The notes under the pieces are model-generated. The model was given only the letters and a program-made list of their open reading frames with translations, did no database searches and was not told the DNA's origin. Below are positions 55,984 to 64,000 of a DNA stretch of 64,000 nt, one piece after another. Source of the DNA: Domibacillus robiginosus (GTDB lineage: Bacteria; Bacillota; Bacilli; Bacillales; Domibacillaceae); the NCBI RefSeq assembly GCF_000966195.1, contig NZ_LAHL01000009.1, positions 62,001 to 126,000 on the forward strand, in the 5' to 3' direction. Numbering within the stretch: position 1 is the first letter of the stretch; each line of letters begins with the position of its first letter. The position numbers and the translations under genes are program-made.

Positions 55984-57087
55984 TTATGCTAAAAATAGAT
56001 CATACGTTGTTTTCTGCTCCAGACATTGTTTGGCACGAAGACGGTCCTTTTCACTTTGAAAGCTGATGACCAAAACGCCAAACACGTCCTCGCGCGTTTC
56101 TACAATCCGAATGTTCGTAATGCTGATCCGCTCATCTGCCAGATAGCCTGTTAGTTCAGAGATAACACCAGGATAATCCGGCACATCTACGTACAGCTCA
56201 TAAAAAGCTGGAATGGCACCTTTAGAGTCCGCCGGAAGCCCATCACGAAACTTTTTCGCATCGTTAAAGTAGTGGTAAAGCTTTTCTTCGTTTTCGGTTT
56301 CCAAAAGAGATAAAACACTGTTCATTTCATCGCGCCAGTTCGTTAACAAAGCGATAAGAATTTCCTTATTGTGAAGCGAAATGTCTTTCCACATTTCCGG
56401 ACTGGAGGAAGCAATACGGGTAATATCCCGAAAGCCCCCCGCCGCAAGCCGCTCGATCAGCGGATTGTCTTCATTGTATTTTTGAGCCTGATGAACGAGT
56501 GAAGCGGCAATAATATGTGGAAAATGGCTGATCACACCTGTCATTTCATCATGGTCTTCTGCGGTTACGACCAGAATGTTTGCCCGCGTTCCCTCAAGCC
56601 ATTTTTTCAGCATGGCTACATGCTTTTCTCCTGCTGCGCTGCCCGGTGTCAGTAAATAAAAGGCGTTTTCAAACAATAGTTCTTTCGAAGCCGCCACGCC
56701 GCTTTTATGGGAGCCGGCCATAGGATGACCGCCAATAAAAGCTATTCCCTTTCTGTCTAAAAGCGCAGCTTGCTTCATAACACGGCTCTTTGTGCTTCCC
56801 GTATCCGTAATCAGGACACCTTCTTTTAAAGGAAGCTCTGCCAGCGTTTTGATCATTTCTTCTGTTTTTAATACAGGTACTGCTAAAATAATCAAATCGG
56901 CTTTTTGTGCGCCTTCTTCAAACGAAAGGGCTCTTTCATCTATAATGTTCAACGCTTCTGCAAGTCCCAGCTCGGATCCGCGTACATCAAATCCGATAAT
57001 ATGCGCCTGCTCGTGTGCTTTTTTTATCGCTTTTGCCAGCGATCCGCCAATTAAGCCAAGACCGGCGATAAAGACATTTCCTCTCAT
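55984..57087 (-). CDS. tyrA: Prephenate dehydrogenase
   Basis: A 367-residue NAD-dependent enzyme for tyrosine synthesis. The Rossmann start GLGLIGGSLAKAIKKA, TDTGSTKSRVM, GGHPMAGSHKSGV (catalytic His) and HDEMTGVISHFPHI are clear. A C-terminal ACT domain (from about 295: YELYVDVPDYPGVISELTGY) is likely the tyrosine regulatory site. ATG at 57087 after GGTGA. Confidence 0.95.
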   Translation of the reverse strand: MRGNVFIAGLGLIGGSLAKAIKKAHEQAHIIGFDVRGSELGLAEALNIIDERALSFEEGAQKADLIILAVPVLKTEEMIKTLAELPLKEGVLITDTGSTKSRVMKQAALLDRKGIAFIGGHPMAGSHKSGVAASKELLFENAFYLLTPGSAAGEKHVAMLKKWLEGTRANILVVTAEDHDEMTGVISHFPHIIAASLVHQAQKYNEDNPLIERLAAGGFRDITRIASSSPEMWKDISLHNKEILIALLTNWRDEMNSVLSLLETENEEKLYHYFNDAKKFRDGLPADSKGAIPAFYELYVDVPDYPGVISELTGYLADERISITNIRIVETREDVFGVLVISFQSEKDRLRAKQCLEQKTTYDLFLA

Positions 57088-57101
57088 CGGCGAATCACCT
57101 T

Positions 57102-58199
57102 CTATCTTTTTACAATTTCAGCTAAGAAGCTTTTCATTGCCTCTATAACACCTTCGTTTTGTTGCTTGGATCCGACTGTCACCCGAACCGTTCCCGGTAT
57201 TCCGAGTGCAGCACCGGAGCGGACAATATATCCTTTTGACATTAAATATTCGAACAGCTCGTTGCTGTCGCAGTTAAAGTCAATCAAAATAAAATTTGCT
57301 TCTGACGGGTAAAAATCGAGGTTGTTTTCACGACAAAACGCATAAAATTGCTCGAGGCCTTCTTTGTTCGCCGCACAGCATTCCTCTACAAACGATTGAT
57401 CCGAAAGAGCCGCTGCCGCTGCCATTTGTCCCAAGGAATTCACGTTAAATGGTTCCCGAACCGGATCAATTTGTGCAATCAGCTCCTCGGACGCGAAGCC
57501 ATAGCCAACCCGGAAAGCGGCCAGGCCGTAGATTTTAGAGAAAGTGCGCAAGACGATCACATTTTTGTATTCTTTAATGATCTCAAGTGAATTGTAATAA
57601 TCAGATGCTGTCACATACTCGTAGTACGCTTCATCCAAAACGACTAATACGCCTTCTGGAACCCGGTTCAAAAAGCCGCGAAGCTGCAGGTCCGTAATAT
57701 GGATGCCTGTTGGGTTGTTCGGGCTGCAAAGCCAGACGATCGCTGTGTTTTCGTCAATCGACTCGGCCATTTTATCCAGGTTGTGCGCGCCATTGACAAG
57801 CTCCACCTCGCGAACTTCCGCTCCTTCTACAACGGCATTGTGGCGGTATTGTGGGAAAGAAGGTGTCGGCATAACCGTATTTTTGCCTGGCTCTAACATC
57901 GCCCGTGACAGCATCATAATGATTTCATCAGAGCCATTACCGAAAATCAGCTGTTTTTCGGAAACGTTTAAGAAAGAAGCGAGTTCCGTCCGGAGTCCTG
58001 TTGTATAACCGTCGGGATAAATCGCAAATGACTCTGCATACTCACGAATGTATTCCTTTACACGCTCGGATGATCCGAATGGGTTTTCATTAGAGGCGAG
58101 CTTGACTACATCCTGCAAGCCATACGCTTTTTTTACTTCATCCGTTGTTCGGCCAGGCTGATATGCTTTTAATGTCAGTATTTGTTCTTTCCATTTCAT
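57102..58199 (-). CDS. hisC: Histidinol-phosphate aminotransferase
   Basis: A 365-residue class II PLP aminotransferase used in histidine and, in Bacillus, in tyrosine/phenylalanine synthesis. LASNENPFGSS, NGSDEIIMMLSRAML, CSPNNPTG, LDEAYYEYV and the PLP lysine in LRTFSKIYGLAAFRVGY are present. It follows aroH after 16 bases; in B. subtilis the trp operon lies between. ATG at 58199 after GAGGGAG. Confidence 0.94.
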   Translation of the reverse strand: MKWKEQILTLKAYQPGRTTDEVKKAYGLQDVVKLASNENPFGSSERVKEYIREYAESFAIYPDGYTTGLRTELASFLNVSEKQLIFGNGSDEIIMMLSRAMLEPGKNTVMPTPSFPQYRHNAVVEGAEVREVELVNGAHNLDKMAESIDENTAIVWLCSPNNPTGIHITDLQLRGFLNRVPEGVLVVLDEAYYEYVTASDYYNSLEIIKEYKNVIVLRTFSKIYGLAAFRVGYGFASEELIAQIDPVREPFNVNSLGQMAAAAALSDQSFVEECCAANKEGLEQFYAFCRENNLDFYPSEANFILIDFNCDSNELFEYLMSKGYIVRSGAALGIPGTVRVTVGSKQQNEGVIEAMKSFLAEIVKR

Positions 58200-58214
58200 C
58201 TTTTTTACGCTCCC

Positions 58215-58586
58215 TCAGTTTGTTGATTGCTGCAAGTCCGGACGCAGAACAGCTGCTCCTTCTAAATAAACATGCTGAATGTCTTTTTGTGCAACATCTG
58301 TGTTTACATGCATCATGATGCGGATGCAGCGCTCCAGTCCGCCTTTAATGGCCAGCTCCTGCATGCACATAACCGGCACGTATTCCCAGCCTGTCTGCTC
58401 ACGGAGAACTTTTGCTGGAAACATGGCATCCAGGTCATTCGTGGCTGATAAAAAGGCCGAGCAGACTGTTTCTGGGTCAATGCTGTTTTGGTTAATCATT
58501 TCTTCAATAAGCCGTTTTGTTGCTTCTGTCATTAGCGCTCCATCATTTGATGCTACCGTAATTGCTCCGCGAATTCCTCTTACCAT
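58215..58586 (-). CDS. aroH: Chorismate mutase, AroH class
   Basis: A 123-residue trimeric-barrel chorismate mutase converting chorismate to prephenate. VRGIRGAITVASND, SAFLSATNDLDAMFPAKVLR and VPVMCMQELAIKGGLERCIR match the family; Arg7, Glu78-type and Arg90-type catalytic residues lie in these segments. GGAGG precedes the ATG at 58586, which overlaps the aroB end by seven bases. Confidence 0.95.
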   Translation of the reverse strand: MVRGIRGAITVASNDGALMTEATKRLIEEMINQNSIDPETVCSAFLSATNDLDAMFPAKVLREQTGWEYVPVMCMQELAIKGGLERCIRIMMHVNTDVAQKDIQHVYLEGAAVLRPDLQQSTN

Positions 58587-59677
58587 TGGTCGGCCTCCTT
58601 TCGGAAATGCTGGTCAATTTGCTGAAGTTCTTCTTTTGTCATTTCCGTTACATACGGCTTGCCCGTTTCACTCAATAGTACAAAGCGGACCGTCCCGCCA
58701 TACGCTTTTTTGTCACGGGCCATCACTGCATAAATTTCATCAAAGGAAAAAGCTGTGCCGGCTTCGACCGGATAACCTGTTTCCTTCAGCCAGGCGGCGA
58801 ATGAACGGATGTCAAAGGACAAACCATTTTTAAACTGTGAAGCATAAAGCGCAAAAATCATTCCGCAAGCCACCGCCTCGCCGTGCGCTATTTTTCCATA
58901 GCCGGACAAAGCTTCTACGGCGTGTCCATATGTATGGCCAAAATTTAAAAAAGCCCGGACACCCGTTTCTTTTTCATCTTCTTTTACAATCGCGCTTTTA
59001 ATTTCGATTCCCCGCTGCAAACAGTGTGCTAAAAACGAACCCTTTATATCTTTTGCACTTTGAACTGATTGCTGGATGTTTTCAAGCAGCGCTGCATCGG
59101 CAATCAGAGCATGCTTAATCACTTCGGCAAAGCCGCTTCTTGTTTCCTTTTCCGACAGCGACTCCAAAAAAGACGTGTCATACAGAACGGCTTCCGGCTG
59201 ATGAAAGGCGCCAATCATATTTTTGCCGAGCGGATGGTTAATGGCTGTTTTGCCTCCAACCGCACTGTCATGCGCCAGTATCGTCGTCGGAACCTGAATA
59301 AACGGAATGCCGCGCATATAGCTTGCCGCGCAAAAGCCCGCCAGATCTCCGCAGGCTCCCCCGCCAAATGCGATCACAAGCGAGCGGCGGTCAAGCGCCG
59401 CTTCAAGCATAGCTGTTAAACATTGCTCGAACACTGAAAACGACTTGGCTGATTCACCGGCGGGAACAAAGTGCCAGTCTGCTGCGAGCGAAGATGGGAG
59501 TGCGCTCCGAAGCGCCTCGCCATGAAGCGCATAAACGGCTTCATCAGCAATCACAAACAAGCGGGTCGGCACTTTTGGCATTTCCAGAATAAAACGGCCA
59601 ATTTCCTGCACGGCTCCTTCCCCAATAAGTACAGGATAGGTTTTATGAGTTGTTTCAACCATGACACGGTTCATCAT
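58580..59677 (-). CDS. aroB: 3-dehydroquinate synthase
   Basis: A 365-residue NAD- and metal-dependent enzyme of the shikimate pathway. AFGGGACGDLAGFCAASYMRG, PTTILAHDSAVGGKTAINHP and FLNFGHTYGHAVEALSGYG carry NAD- and zinc-binding residues. The start overlaps the aroC stop by one base; AGGGAG lies upstream and either of two adjacent ATGs is possible. Confidence 0.95.
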   Translation of the reverse strand: MMNRVMVETTHKTYPVLIGEGAVQEIGRFILEMPKVPTRLFVIADEAVYALHGEALRSALPSSLAADWHFVPAGESAKSFSVFEQCLTAMLEAALDRRSLVIAFGGGACGDLAGFCAASYMRGIPFIQVPTTILAHDSAVGGKTAINHPLGKNMIGAFHQPEAVLYDTSFLESLSEKETRSGFAEVIKHALIADAALLENIQQSVQSAKDIKGSFLAHCLQRGIEIKSAIVKEDEKETGVRAFLNFGHTYGHAVEALSGYGKIAHGEAVACGMIFALYASQFKNGLSFDIRSFAAWLKETGYPVEAGTAFSFDEIYAVMARDKKAYGGTVRFVLLSETGKPYVTEMTKEELQQIDQHFRKEADQW

Positions 59678-60852
59678 TAAAACTCCCTTGCGTACGCTGC
59701 GTGTTCCTTTACCTGGCGGATTAAATGATCCATTCGGTCTCCATTAAACTGTTCTAAAACAGCGTTAGCCAGCTCCCAGGCCACCGCTGCTTCTGCTACG
59801 ACGGCTGCTGCTGGAACGGCGCAGGCATCTGAACGTTCAATGCTTGCTGTAAACGGCTCTTTTGTATCAATGTCCACACTTTCAAGCGGCTTGTAAAGCG
59901 TCGGGATCGGCTTCATGACACCACGAACCACAATTGGCATCCCATTTGTCATACCGCCTTCAAAGCCGCCAAGGCGGTTTGTTTTCCGGTAAAAGCCCTG
60001 CTGCTCGCTCCAGGCAATTTCATCATGCACTTCGCTGCCGAATTTACGTGCTGCTTCAAAGCCGATACCAATTTCTACACCTTTAAATGCATTGATGCTC
60101 ACAATGGCAGCGGCCACTTTTGCGTCAAGCTTGCGGTCATAATGAACATAGCTTCCTACGCCAATCGGCATGCCTTCTGCAATTACTTCTACGACACCGC
60201 CAATCGAGTCGCCATTTTTTTTCGCATTATCGATCGCTTCGATCATTTTTGCGGCTGCTTCTTCATCCAGGCAGCGGACTGATGAAGCTTCGCTGCGCTC
60301 CTGCAGCTCGCCAATCGTTTCAAACTGAACATTCTCCGCACGAATACCACCAATTTCAATAACATGTGAGGCAATTTCTACACCGAGCAGCTTTAACAGC
60401 TTTTTCGCTGCTGCTCCTGCAGCGACACGTACAGTCGTTTCACGGGCAGACGAGCGTTCTAATACATTGCGCATGTCACGATGGCCGTATTTGATCCCGC
60501 CGTTTAAGTCGGCATGCCCCGGACGAGGGCGTGTGATTTTCCGCTTGATTTCCTCGGCTGCTTCCTCGCTGTCAAGCGCTTCAATGCCCATAATTTTTGT
60601 CCAATGCTTCCAGTCGTCATTTTCTACCACTAATGTGACAGGTGATCCGAGGGTATAGCCATGGCGTACACCGGATTTTATCGCTACTAAATCTTTTTCA
60701 ATCTGCATACGGCGGCCGCGGCCGTGCCCTTTTTGACGGCGCAGCAAATCGTTGTTTACATCTTCTGCAAGAAGCTCCATGCCGGCCGGAAGCCCTTCAA
60801 TAATCGTTGTTAATTGTGGTCCATGTGATTCCCCAGCTGTTAAATATCTCAT
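59677..60852 (-). CDS. aroC: Chorismate synthase
   Basis: A 391-residue FMN-dependent enzyme making chorismate (called aroF in B. subtilis). [48 protein letters not shown] and [15 protein letters not shown] are signatures; a C-terminal [16 protein letters not shown] holds the active His/Asp-type region. ATG at 60852 after GGGAGCAGGAG. Its start overlaps a 65-codon frame by four bases. Confidence 0.95.
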   Translation of the reverse strand: MRYLTAGESHGPQLTTIIEGLPAGMELLAEDVNNDLLRRQKGHGRGRRMQIEKDLVAIKSGVRHGYTLGSPVTLVVENDDWKHWTKIMGIEALDSEEAAEEIKRKITRPRPGHADLNGGIKYGHRDMRNVLERSSARETTVRVAAGAAAKKLLKLLGVEIASHVIEIGGIRAENVQFETIGELQERSEASSVRCLDEEAAAKMIEAIDNAKKNGDSIGGVVEVIAEGMPIGVGSYVHYDRKLDAKVAAAIVSINAFKGVEIGIGFEAARKFGSEVHDEIAWSEQQGFYRKTNRLGGFEGGMTNGMPIVVRGVMKPIPTLYKPLESVDIDTKEPFTASIERSDACAVPAAAVVAEAAVAWELANAVLEQFNGDRMDHLIRQVKEHAAYAREF

Positions 60853-61046
60853 TCTCCTGCTCCCTTCAATACGTTAAAGCGGTTATGTACTACTATATCA
60901 TATTTAAAATTCTTTGGAACAGCCGAAACGACTGTTTTTGAGAATTTTATCACAATTCCGTCGTCCGTAGTGATAATTTCGATAAGATTTACGCTTAAAA
61001 GCGCGACATTGAGCTGCCGCGCTTTTAAACTGACCCTTTTCATCAT
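60849..61046 (-). CDS. Hypothetical protein overlapping the chorismate synthase start
   Basis: A frame of 65 codons ([20 protein letters not shown]...) whose stop overlaps the chorismate synthase ATG as ATGA. The protein is predicted to be beta-rich ([20 protein letters not shown]). The ribosome site is weak and no family is recognised. If translated it would be coupled to the next gene. It lies downstream of the repeat element that interrupts the cheR end. Confidence 0.4.
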   Translation of the reverse strand: MMKRVSLKARQLNVALLSVNLIEIITTDDGIVIKFSKTVVSAVPKNFKYDIVVHNRFNVLKGAGE

Positions 61047-61088
61047 TTTTACTTGAGCGTAAAAGAAACATTTATTGAATCAATGTTA

Positions 61089-61105
61089 CAATTTTTTATA
61101 AAAAA
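61089..61105. repeat. 17-bp direct repeat beside element C, left copy
   Basis: CAATTTTTTATAAAAAA, containing the palindrome TTTTTTATAAAAAA, identical to 61431-61447. Read on the minus strand it is the original 3' end of cheR: KKL then a TAA stop. Confidence 0.9.
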
Positions 61106-61430
61106 CGTCAGTGTGTAGACAAAGTCTTTCTCTCTTAAAAAAGGGCCGATAAGTGGTGTTGAAGATCAACCAGCCAAGGACAGGATAGACATTTTTCTCT
61201 TTTTAAAAAAGAAAAAATACAACCTTTTTAGCTCTATACACTCTTGGTGCAAGCCACTTGGAGGCATCCGGGTCAGCGCAGACTCCTATGGGACGAGCGG
61301 GCAGCAGAGACCGGCTGAGTCGCCAGGCGCAGTCGGGCTCTGCGCCTGCCCCATGGAAAGCGGAGCTGCCCGGACGCCACCGATCTATCTCATTCATGTG
61401 CATGGTCATCCATCATTTATCTACAGTCTG
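61106..61430. mobile_element. Interspersed non-coding element, family 1, copy C
   Basis: A 325-bp segment without a gene of its own, bounded by identical 17-bp direct repeats. Inside those, the ends are inverted: CAGTGTGTAGACAAA on the left and CAGACTGTAGATAAA on the opposite strand at the right (12 of 15 match). It is the reverse complement of 4901-5154, with an extra inner block holding GGGACGAGCGG (61290-61300), and has a hairpin AGGCGCAG / CTGCGCCT at 61325-61347 and GGAAAGCGGAG at 61355-61365. It donates the last codons of cheR. Confidence 0.75.
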
Positions 61431-62198
61431 CAATTTTTTATAAAAAAATGTGTCTTCTACGCCAAAACCGTACCGCTCTGGATTAAAAATCTGTTCTGTG
61501 CTGCCAACGAATAAAACGCCTCCCGGACGCAGTGCTGCATGAAACTTGCGGTACAGCTCATCCTTCGCTTCTTCTGTAAAATAAATCATTACATTTCGAC
61601 ACACAATTAAATCATAGCCGGTTTCAAATCGATCCGACAACAGATTTTGTCGTTTAAAGTTCACGGTCCGTTTTACATCATTTGAAATCTTGTAAAAATT
61701 ACCTTCTTTTTGAAAATACTTCCTTTTCATTGCTTCTGGCACTTCAGCAAGCGATCTTTCTGGGTAAAGGCCAAGCTTTGCTTTTTGAATCACATTCACA
61801 TCCAGGTCGGTCGCTTGTACAGATACTGATGAAAGCGGCATAAGGCTGGATAAAACCATAGACAGTGTGTAAGGCTCTTCTCCTGTTGAGCAAGCTGCAC
61901 TCCATACTTTTGGGCGATTATTTTCCTTCAGCAGCCGCGGCAGAATTTTTTTCTCCAGTATCTCCCACCGTTTCCCATTTCGATAAAATTCCGACACATT
62001 AATAGTCATCCGGTCTAAAAACTCATTCATCATCGTTTGATTTGAATTTAACGCGTCAAAAAAAGTTGAAAATGATGGATACCCTTTTTTCTCGTATAAA
62101 GATGTCAATCTTCTTTTCATTTGTGCTTCTTTATATAAAGACAGGTCGATGCCTGTTTTTCGCTTGATCGAGCCGACAAATTGTTCGTAATCCCCCAT
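61413..62198 (-). CDS. cheR: Chemotaxis receptor methyltransferase CheR
   Basis: A 261-residue enzyme that methylates glutamates of chemoreceptors with SAM. The N-terminal helical domain (FVGSIKRKTGIDLSLYKEAQ) precedes the SAM-binding part: VWSAACSTGEEPYTLSM, QATDLDVNVIQKAKLGLY, DLIVCRNVMIYF and LFVGSTEQIF. ATG at 62198 has AAAGG nine bases upstream. The last five residues (QTVDK) come from an inserted element; without it the gene would end FFYKKL-stop. The insertion is unlikely to damage the enzyme. Confidence 0.95.
   Translation of the reverse strand: MGDYEQFVGSIKRKTGIDLSLYKEAQMKRRLTSLYEKKGYPSFSTFFDALNSNQTMMNEFLDRMTINVSEFYRNGKRWEILEKKILPRLLKENNRPKVWSAACSTGEEPYTLSMVLSSLMPLSSVSVQATDLDVNVIQKAKLGLYPERSLAEVPEAMKRKYFQKEGNFYKISNDVKRTVNFKRQNLLSDRFETGYDLIVCRNVMIYFTEEAKDELYRKFHAALRPGGVLFVGSTEQIFNPERYGFGVEDTFFYKKLQTVDK
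61431..61447. repeat. 17-bp direct repeat beside element C, right copy
   Basis: CAATTTTTTATAAAAAA within the cheR coding end (FFYKKL), identical to 61089-61105; read as a target-site duplication. Confidence 0.9.
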
Positions 62199-62279
62199 TG
62201 TGCTCATCCTTTCTACCGATCTGCTTCTTTTTTCTTTTATTATAGCTGATCTGCAGAGCATAAGTGGGAAAAAATTCAC

Positions 62280-62315
62280 AAAAAAAGAGTTTTCAGCCTG
62301 ACCGGCTGAAAACTC
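62280..62315 (-). terminator. Terminator of ndk
   Basis: Minus-strand stem GAGTTTTCAGCC / GGCTGAAAACTC with T-run, just after the ndk stop. Confidence 0.9.
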
Positions 62316-62324
62316 CAGGAGTGA

Positions 62325-62771
62325 TTAGTAAACCCATTCGGACCCTGACTTTTGGTACGTTGTCAGCTCATTTTCCCCAAAGAAAAGGCTAATTTCACGT
62401 TTCGCGCTTTCTAAAGAGTCAGAACCGTGAATGACATTTTTGCCGACGATTACCCCGTAGTCACCGCGAATCGTCGCTGGTGCTGCATCTTTTGGGTTTG
62501 TAGCGCCCATCATTTGGCGGGCAGTCGCAATCACATTTTCACCTTCCCATACCATCGCGAAAACAGGTCCAGACGTAATAAAATCTACTAATTCACCGAA
62601 AAATGGGCGTTCTTTATGTTCCCCGTAGTGCTGCTGAGCTGTTTCAGGTGATATCTGCATCAGCTTTGCTGCCACAAGGCGGAAGCCTTTTTTCTCAAAA
62701 CGCGACACAATTTCCCCAATCAAACCACGCTGTACTCCATCAGGTTTTACCATTAAGTATGTTTGCTCCAT
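62325..62771 (-). CDS. ndk: Nucleoside diphosphate kinase
   Basis: A 148-residue enzyme moving the gamma phosphate from ATP to other nucleoside diphosphates. [20 protein letters not shown] and the active-site [16 protein letters not shown] (phosphohistidine) are intact. ATG at 62771 after AGGAGTGG. Between hepT and cheR as in B. subtilis. Confidence 0.96.
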   Translation of the reverse strand: MEQTYLMVKPDGVQRGLIGEIVSRFEKKGFRLVAAKLMQISPETAQQHYGEHKERPFFGELVDFITSGPVFAMVWEGENVIATARQMMGATNPKDAAPATIRGDYGVIVGKNVIHGSDSLESAKREISLFFGENELTTYQKSGSEWVY

Positions 62772-62866
62772 CTTTCACCACTCCTGTACTATGTATACCG
62801 CTTACATGCGGCCAAGATGAATCGTAACACTTATTTTGTAAATTTACAACGCTTTCATGGAAATAA

Positions 62867-63829
62867 TTAATATTTTCTTTTTCCAATAAAATGGGCAATA
62901 TCGCGCAGTGAATTCCGGTGACGGCCCGGCGGCAATTCAGTTAAAATAGCCAGAGCCCGGTCCAAATACCGTCTGCTTAGCGCATGAGACCGCTCGATGG
63001 CGTCACTGCTTTTTAAACGGACAATAATATCATTTATTTCATCACGGCTTGAATGGGCATGAATGGAAGAAATACGCGTTCGCATGCTTTCATCCTGCAT
63101 GGCATACAAAACGGGAAGCGTGATGTTTCCCTGCAGCAAATCTCCGCCTGCTGGTTTTCCAAGCTCTTTTTCACTTGCCGTAAAGTCAAGAATATCGTCC
63201 GTAATTTGAAAAGACATACCTACGTTATAACCGAACTCATACAGCCTGCGATGAATAGAAGCCGGGGCTCCGGATGCAATCGCGCCCAGCTGGCAGCTGG
63301 CTGCAATCAGGATCGCTGTTTTGCGCTTGATACGGCGCAGATAATCGCGCAAATGCTGATCGTATCGGTATTTGTCTTGTATTTGCACAATTTCTCCGAT
63401 ACACAGCTCCGTCATCGTGCGGGATAAAATACGGTGAGCCTCTACTTCCTCAATTTGCGTCATGGAGTCGAGTGCCGCTGCAAAAATAAAGTCACCAGCA
63501 TACATTGCAATTCGGTTATCCCATTCTGCTTTTACTGTATGCTGCCCGCGGCGTATGACCGCATCGTCAATCACATCATCATGAACGAGTGAGGCCATGT
63601 GAATCAGCTCAAGAGAAGCGGCTGCATATTTCACGCGATGAATGTCATAGTCGCCAAACTTCGCACCAAGCAGCAGCATGACCGGGCGAATGCGTTTTCC
63701 GCCTGCTTGAAGAAGATGTACAGACGCTTCCTCTAAAATAGATGATGACGAGCCAACTGCTCGTTCTAGTTCCTGTTCAATCAAGTCAATATCCGCTTTT
63801 AACCGCGTATAAATTAGTTTTATATTCAT
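62867..63829 (-). CDS. hepT: Heptaprenyl diphosphate synthase component II
   Basis: A 320-residue trans-prenyltransferase subunit building the menaquinone side chain. LLQAGGKRIRPVMLLL, the first Asp-rich motif in LVHDDVIDDAVIRRG and the second in QITDDILDF (DDILD) are present. The partner component HepS would lie beyond menG, outside the window. ATG at 63829 with GGGTG upstream. Confidence 0.95.
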   Translation of the reverse strand: MNIKLIYTRLKADIDLIEQELERAVGSSSSILEEASVHLLQAGGKRIRPVMLLLGAKFGDYDIHRVKYAAASLELIHMASLVHDDVIDDAVIRRGQHTVKAEWDNRIAMYAGDFIFAAALDSMTQIEEVEAHRILSRTMTELCIGEIVQIQDKYRYDQHLRDYLRRIKRKTAILIAASCQLGAIASGAPASIHRRLYEFGYNVGMSFQITDDILDFTASEKELGKPAGGDLLQGNITLPVLYAMQDESMRTRISSIHAHSSRDEINDIIVRLKSSDAIERSHALSRRYLDRALAILTELPPGRHRNSLRDIAHFIGKRKY

Positions 63830-63856
63830 TTTTTTCACCCGGCTCTTGATCTAGTA

Positions 63857-64000
63857 TTATTTGTTTCCGTAATGAGTGGCGGCTACTCCGCCGGTATGAG
63901 CTTTAAAGCGCACGTTTTGAAAACCGGCCTGCTGAAACATGCGGGCAAGCTCCCTCATGTCTGGAAAATGGCGCGCTGATTCCTGTAGCCATGAATATTC
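63857..64000 (-). CDS. menG: Demethylmenaquinone methyltransferase, C-terminal end
   Basis: Only the last 47 residues are in the window: [40 protein letters not shown] and THYGNK. These match the end of MenG/UbiE-type SAM methyltransferases, the last step of menaquinone synthesis, and the place between hepS and hepT is conserved. Confidence 0.9.
   Translation of the reverse strand, partial: EYSWLQESARHFPDMRELARMFQQAGFQNVRFKAHTGGVAATHYGNK

Overview
This 64 kb window is the chromosome of an endospore-forming, low-to-moderate GC member of the Bacillaceae. The evidence is the long collinearity with the Bacillus subtilis ypbR-to-menH segment (dynA, xpt-pbuX, rlmL/ypsC, rnpB, gpsB, mrfAB/yprAB, recU-ponA, ypoC-nth-dnaD, aspB, ypmBA, dinG, panBCD, birA, cca, bshA, mgsA, dapB, ypjD, qcrABC, ypiFBA, the aromatic operon, cheR, ndk, hepT, menG), together with an alpha/beta small acid-soluble spore protein, a type B RNase P RNA and a bacillithiol gene. 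A Domibacillus-like or related genus is possible, but I cannot fix the genus from sequence alone.

Layout. 1-6.2 kb: a sulfurtransferase (cut by the window edge), a small Cys-rich protein, the double dynamin DynA, then a 1 kb gene-poor stretch with two interspersed repeat elements, and a CheX-like protein. 6.4-11.9 kb: a plus-strand operon for three exported proteins, two with S-layer homology domains and one also with a von Willebrand A domain. 12-16.7 kb: an accessory stretch of small genes (DUF2188, KTSC, DUF2269, two DUF2512 paralogs around a holin-like gene, a spore protein, unknowns). 16.9-19 kb: the xpt-pbuX xanthine salvage operon under a guanine riboswitch. 20-28 kb: RNA methyltransferase, a c-di-GMP signalling protein, rnpB, gpsB and the mrfBA DNA repair pair. 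28-39.5 kb: recU-ponA with divergent small genes, nth, dnaD, aspB, ypm genes and dinG. 39.7-46.8 kb: pantothenate operon with an attenuated leader, birA, cca, bshA, mgsA, dapB, ypjD. 46.9-54.5 kb: ypjC, a zinc peptidase, the menaquinol:cytochrome c reductase qcrABC and ypiFBA. 54.7-60.9 kb: chorismate, tyrosine and histidine steps. 61-64 kb: cheR, ndk, hepT and the end of menG.

The most notable signal is a set of four interspersed, non-coding elements (4901-5154, 5181-5728, 47827-48303, 61106-61430). They fall into two families sharing internal sequence modules, have short terminal inverted repeats, and each lies between direct copies of a palindrome or terminator hairpin. The cleanest case is in cheR: a 17-bp AT-rich palindrome is duplicated and the gene's last codons now come from the element. 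This looks like a non-autonomous mobile element that targets hairpins and duplicates them.

Relative to the B. subtilis order, bshB1 (between mgsA and bshA), the trpEDCFBA block (between aroH and hisC) and asnS (between aspB and dnaD) are absent, and ypjB appears reduced to a 69-residue mini-protein.
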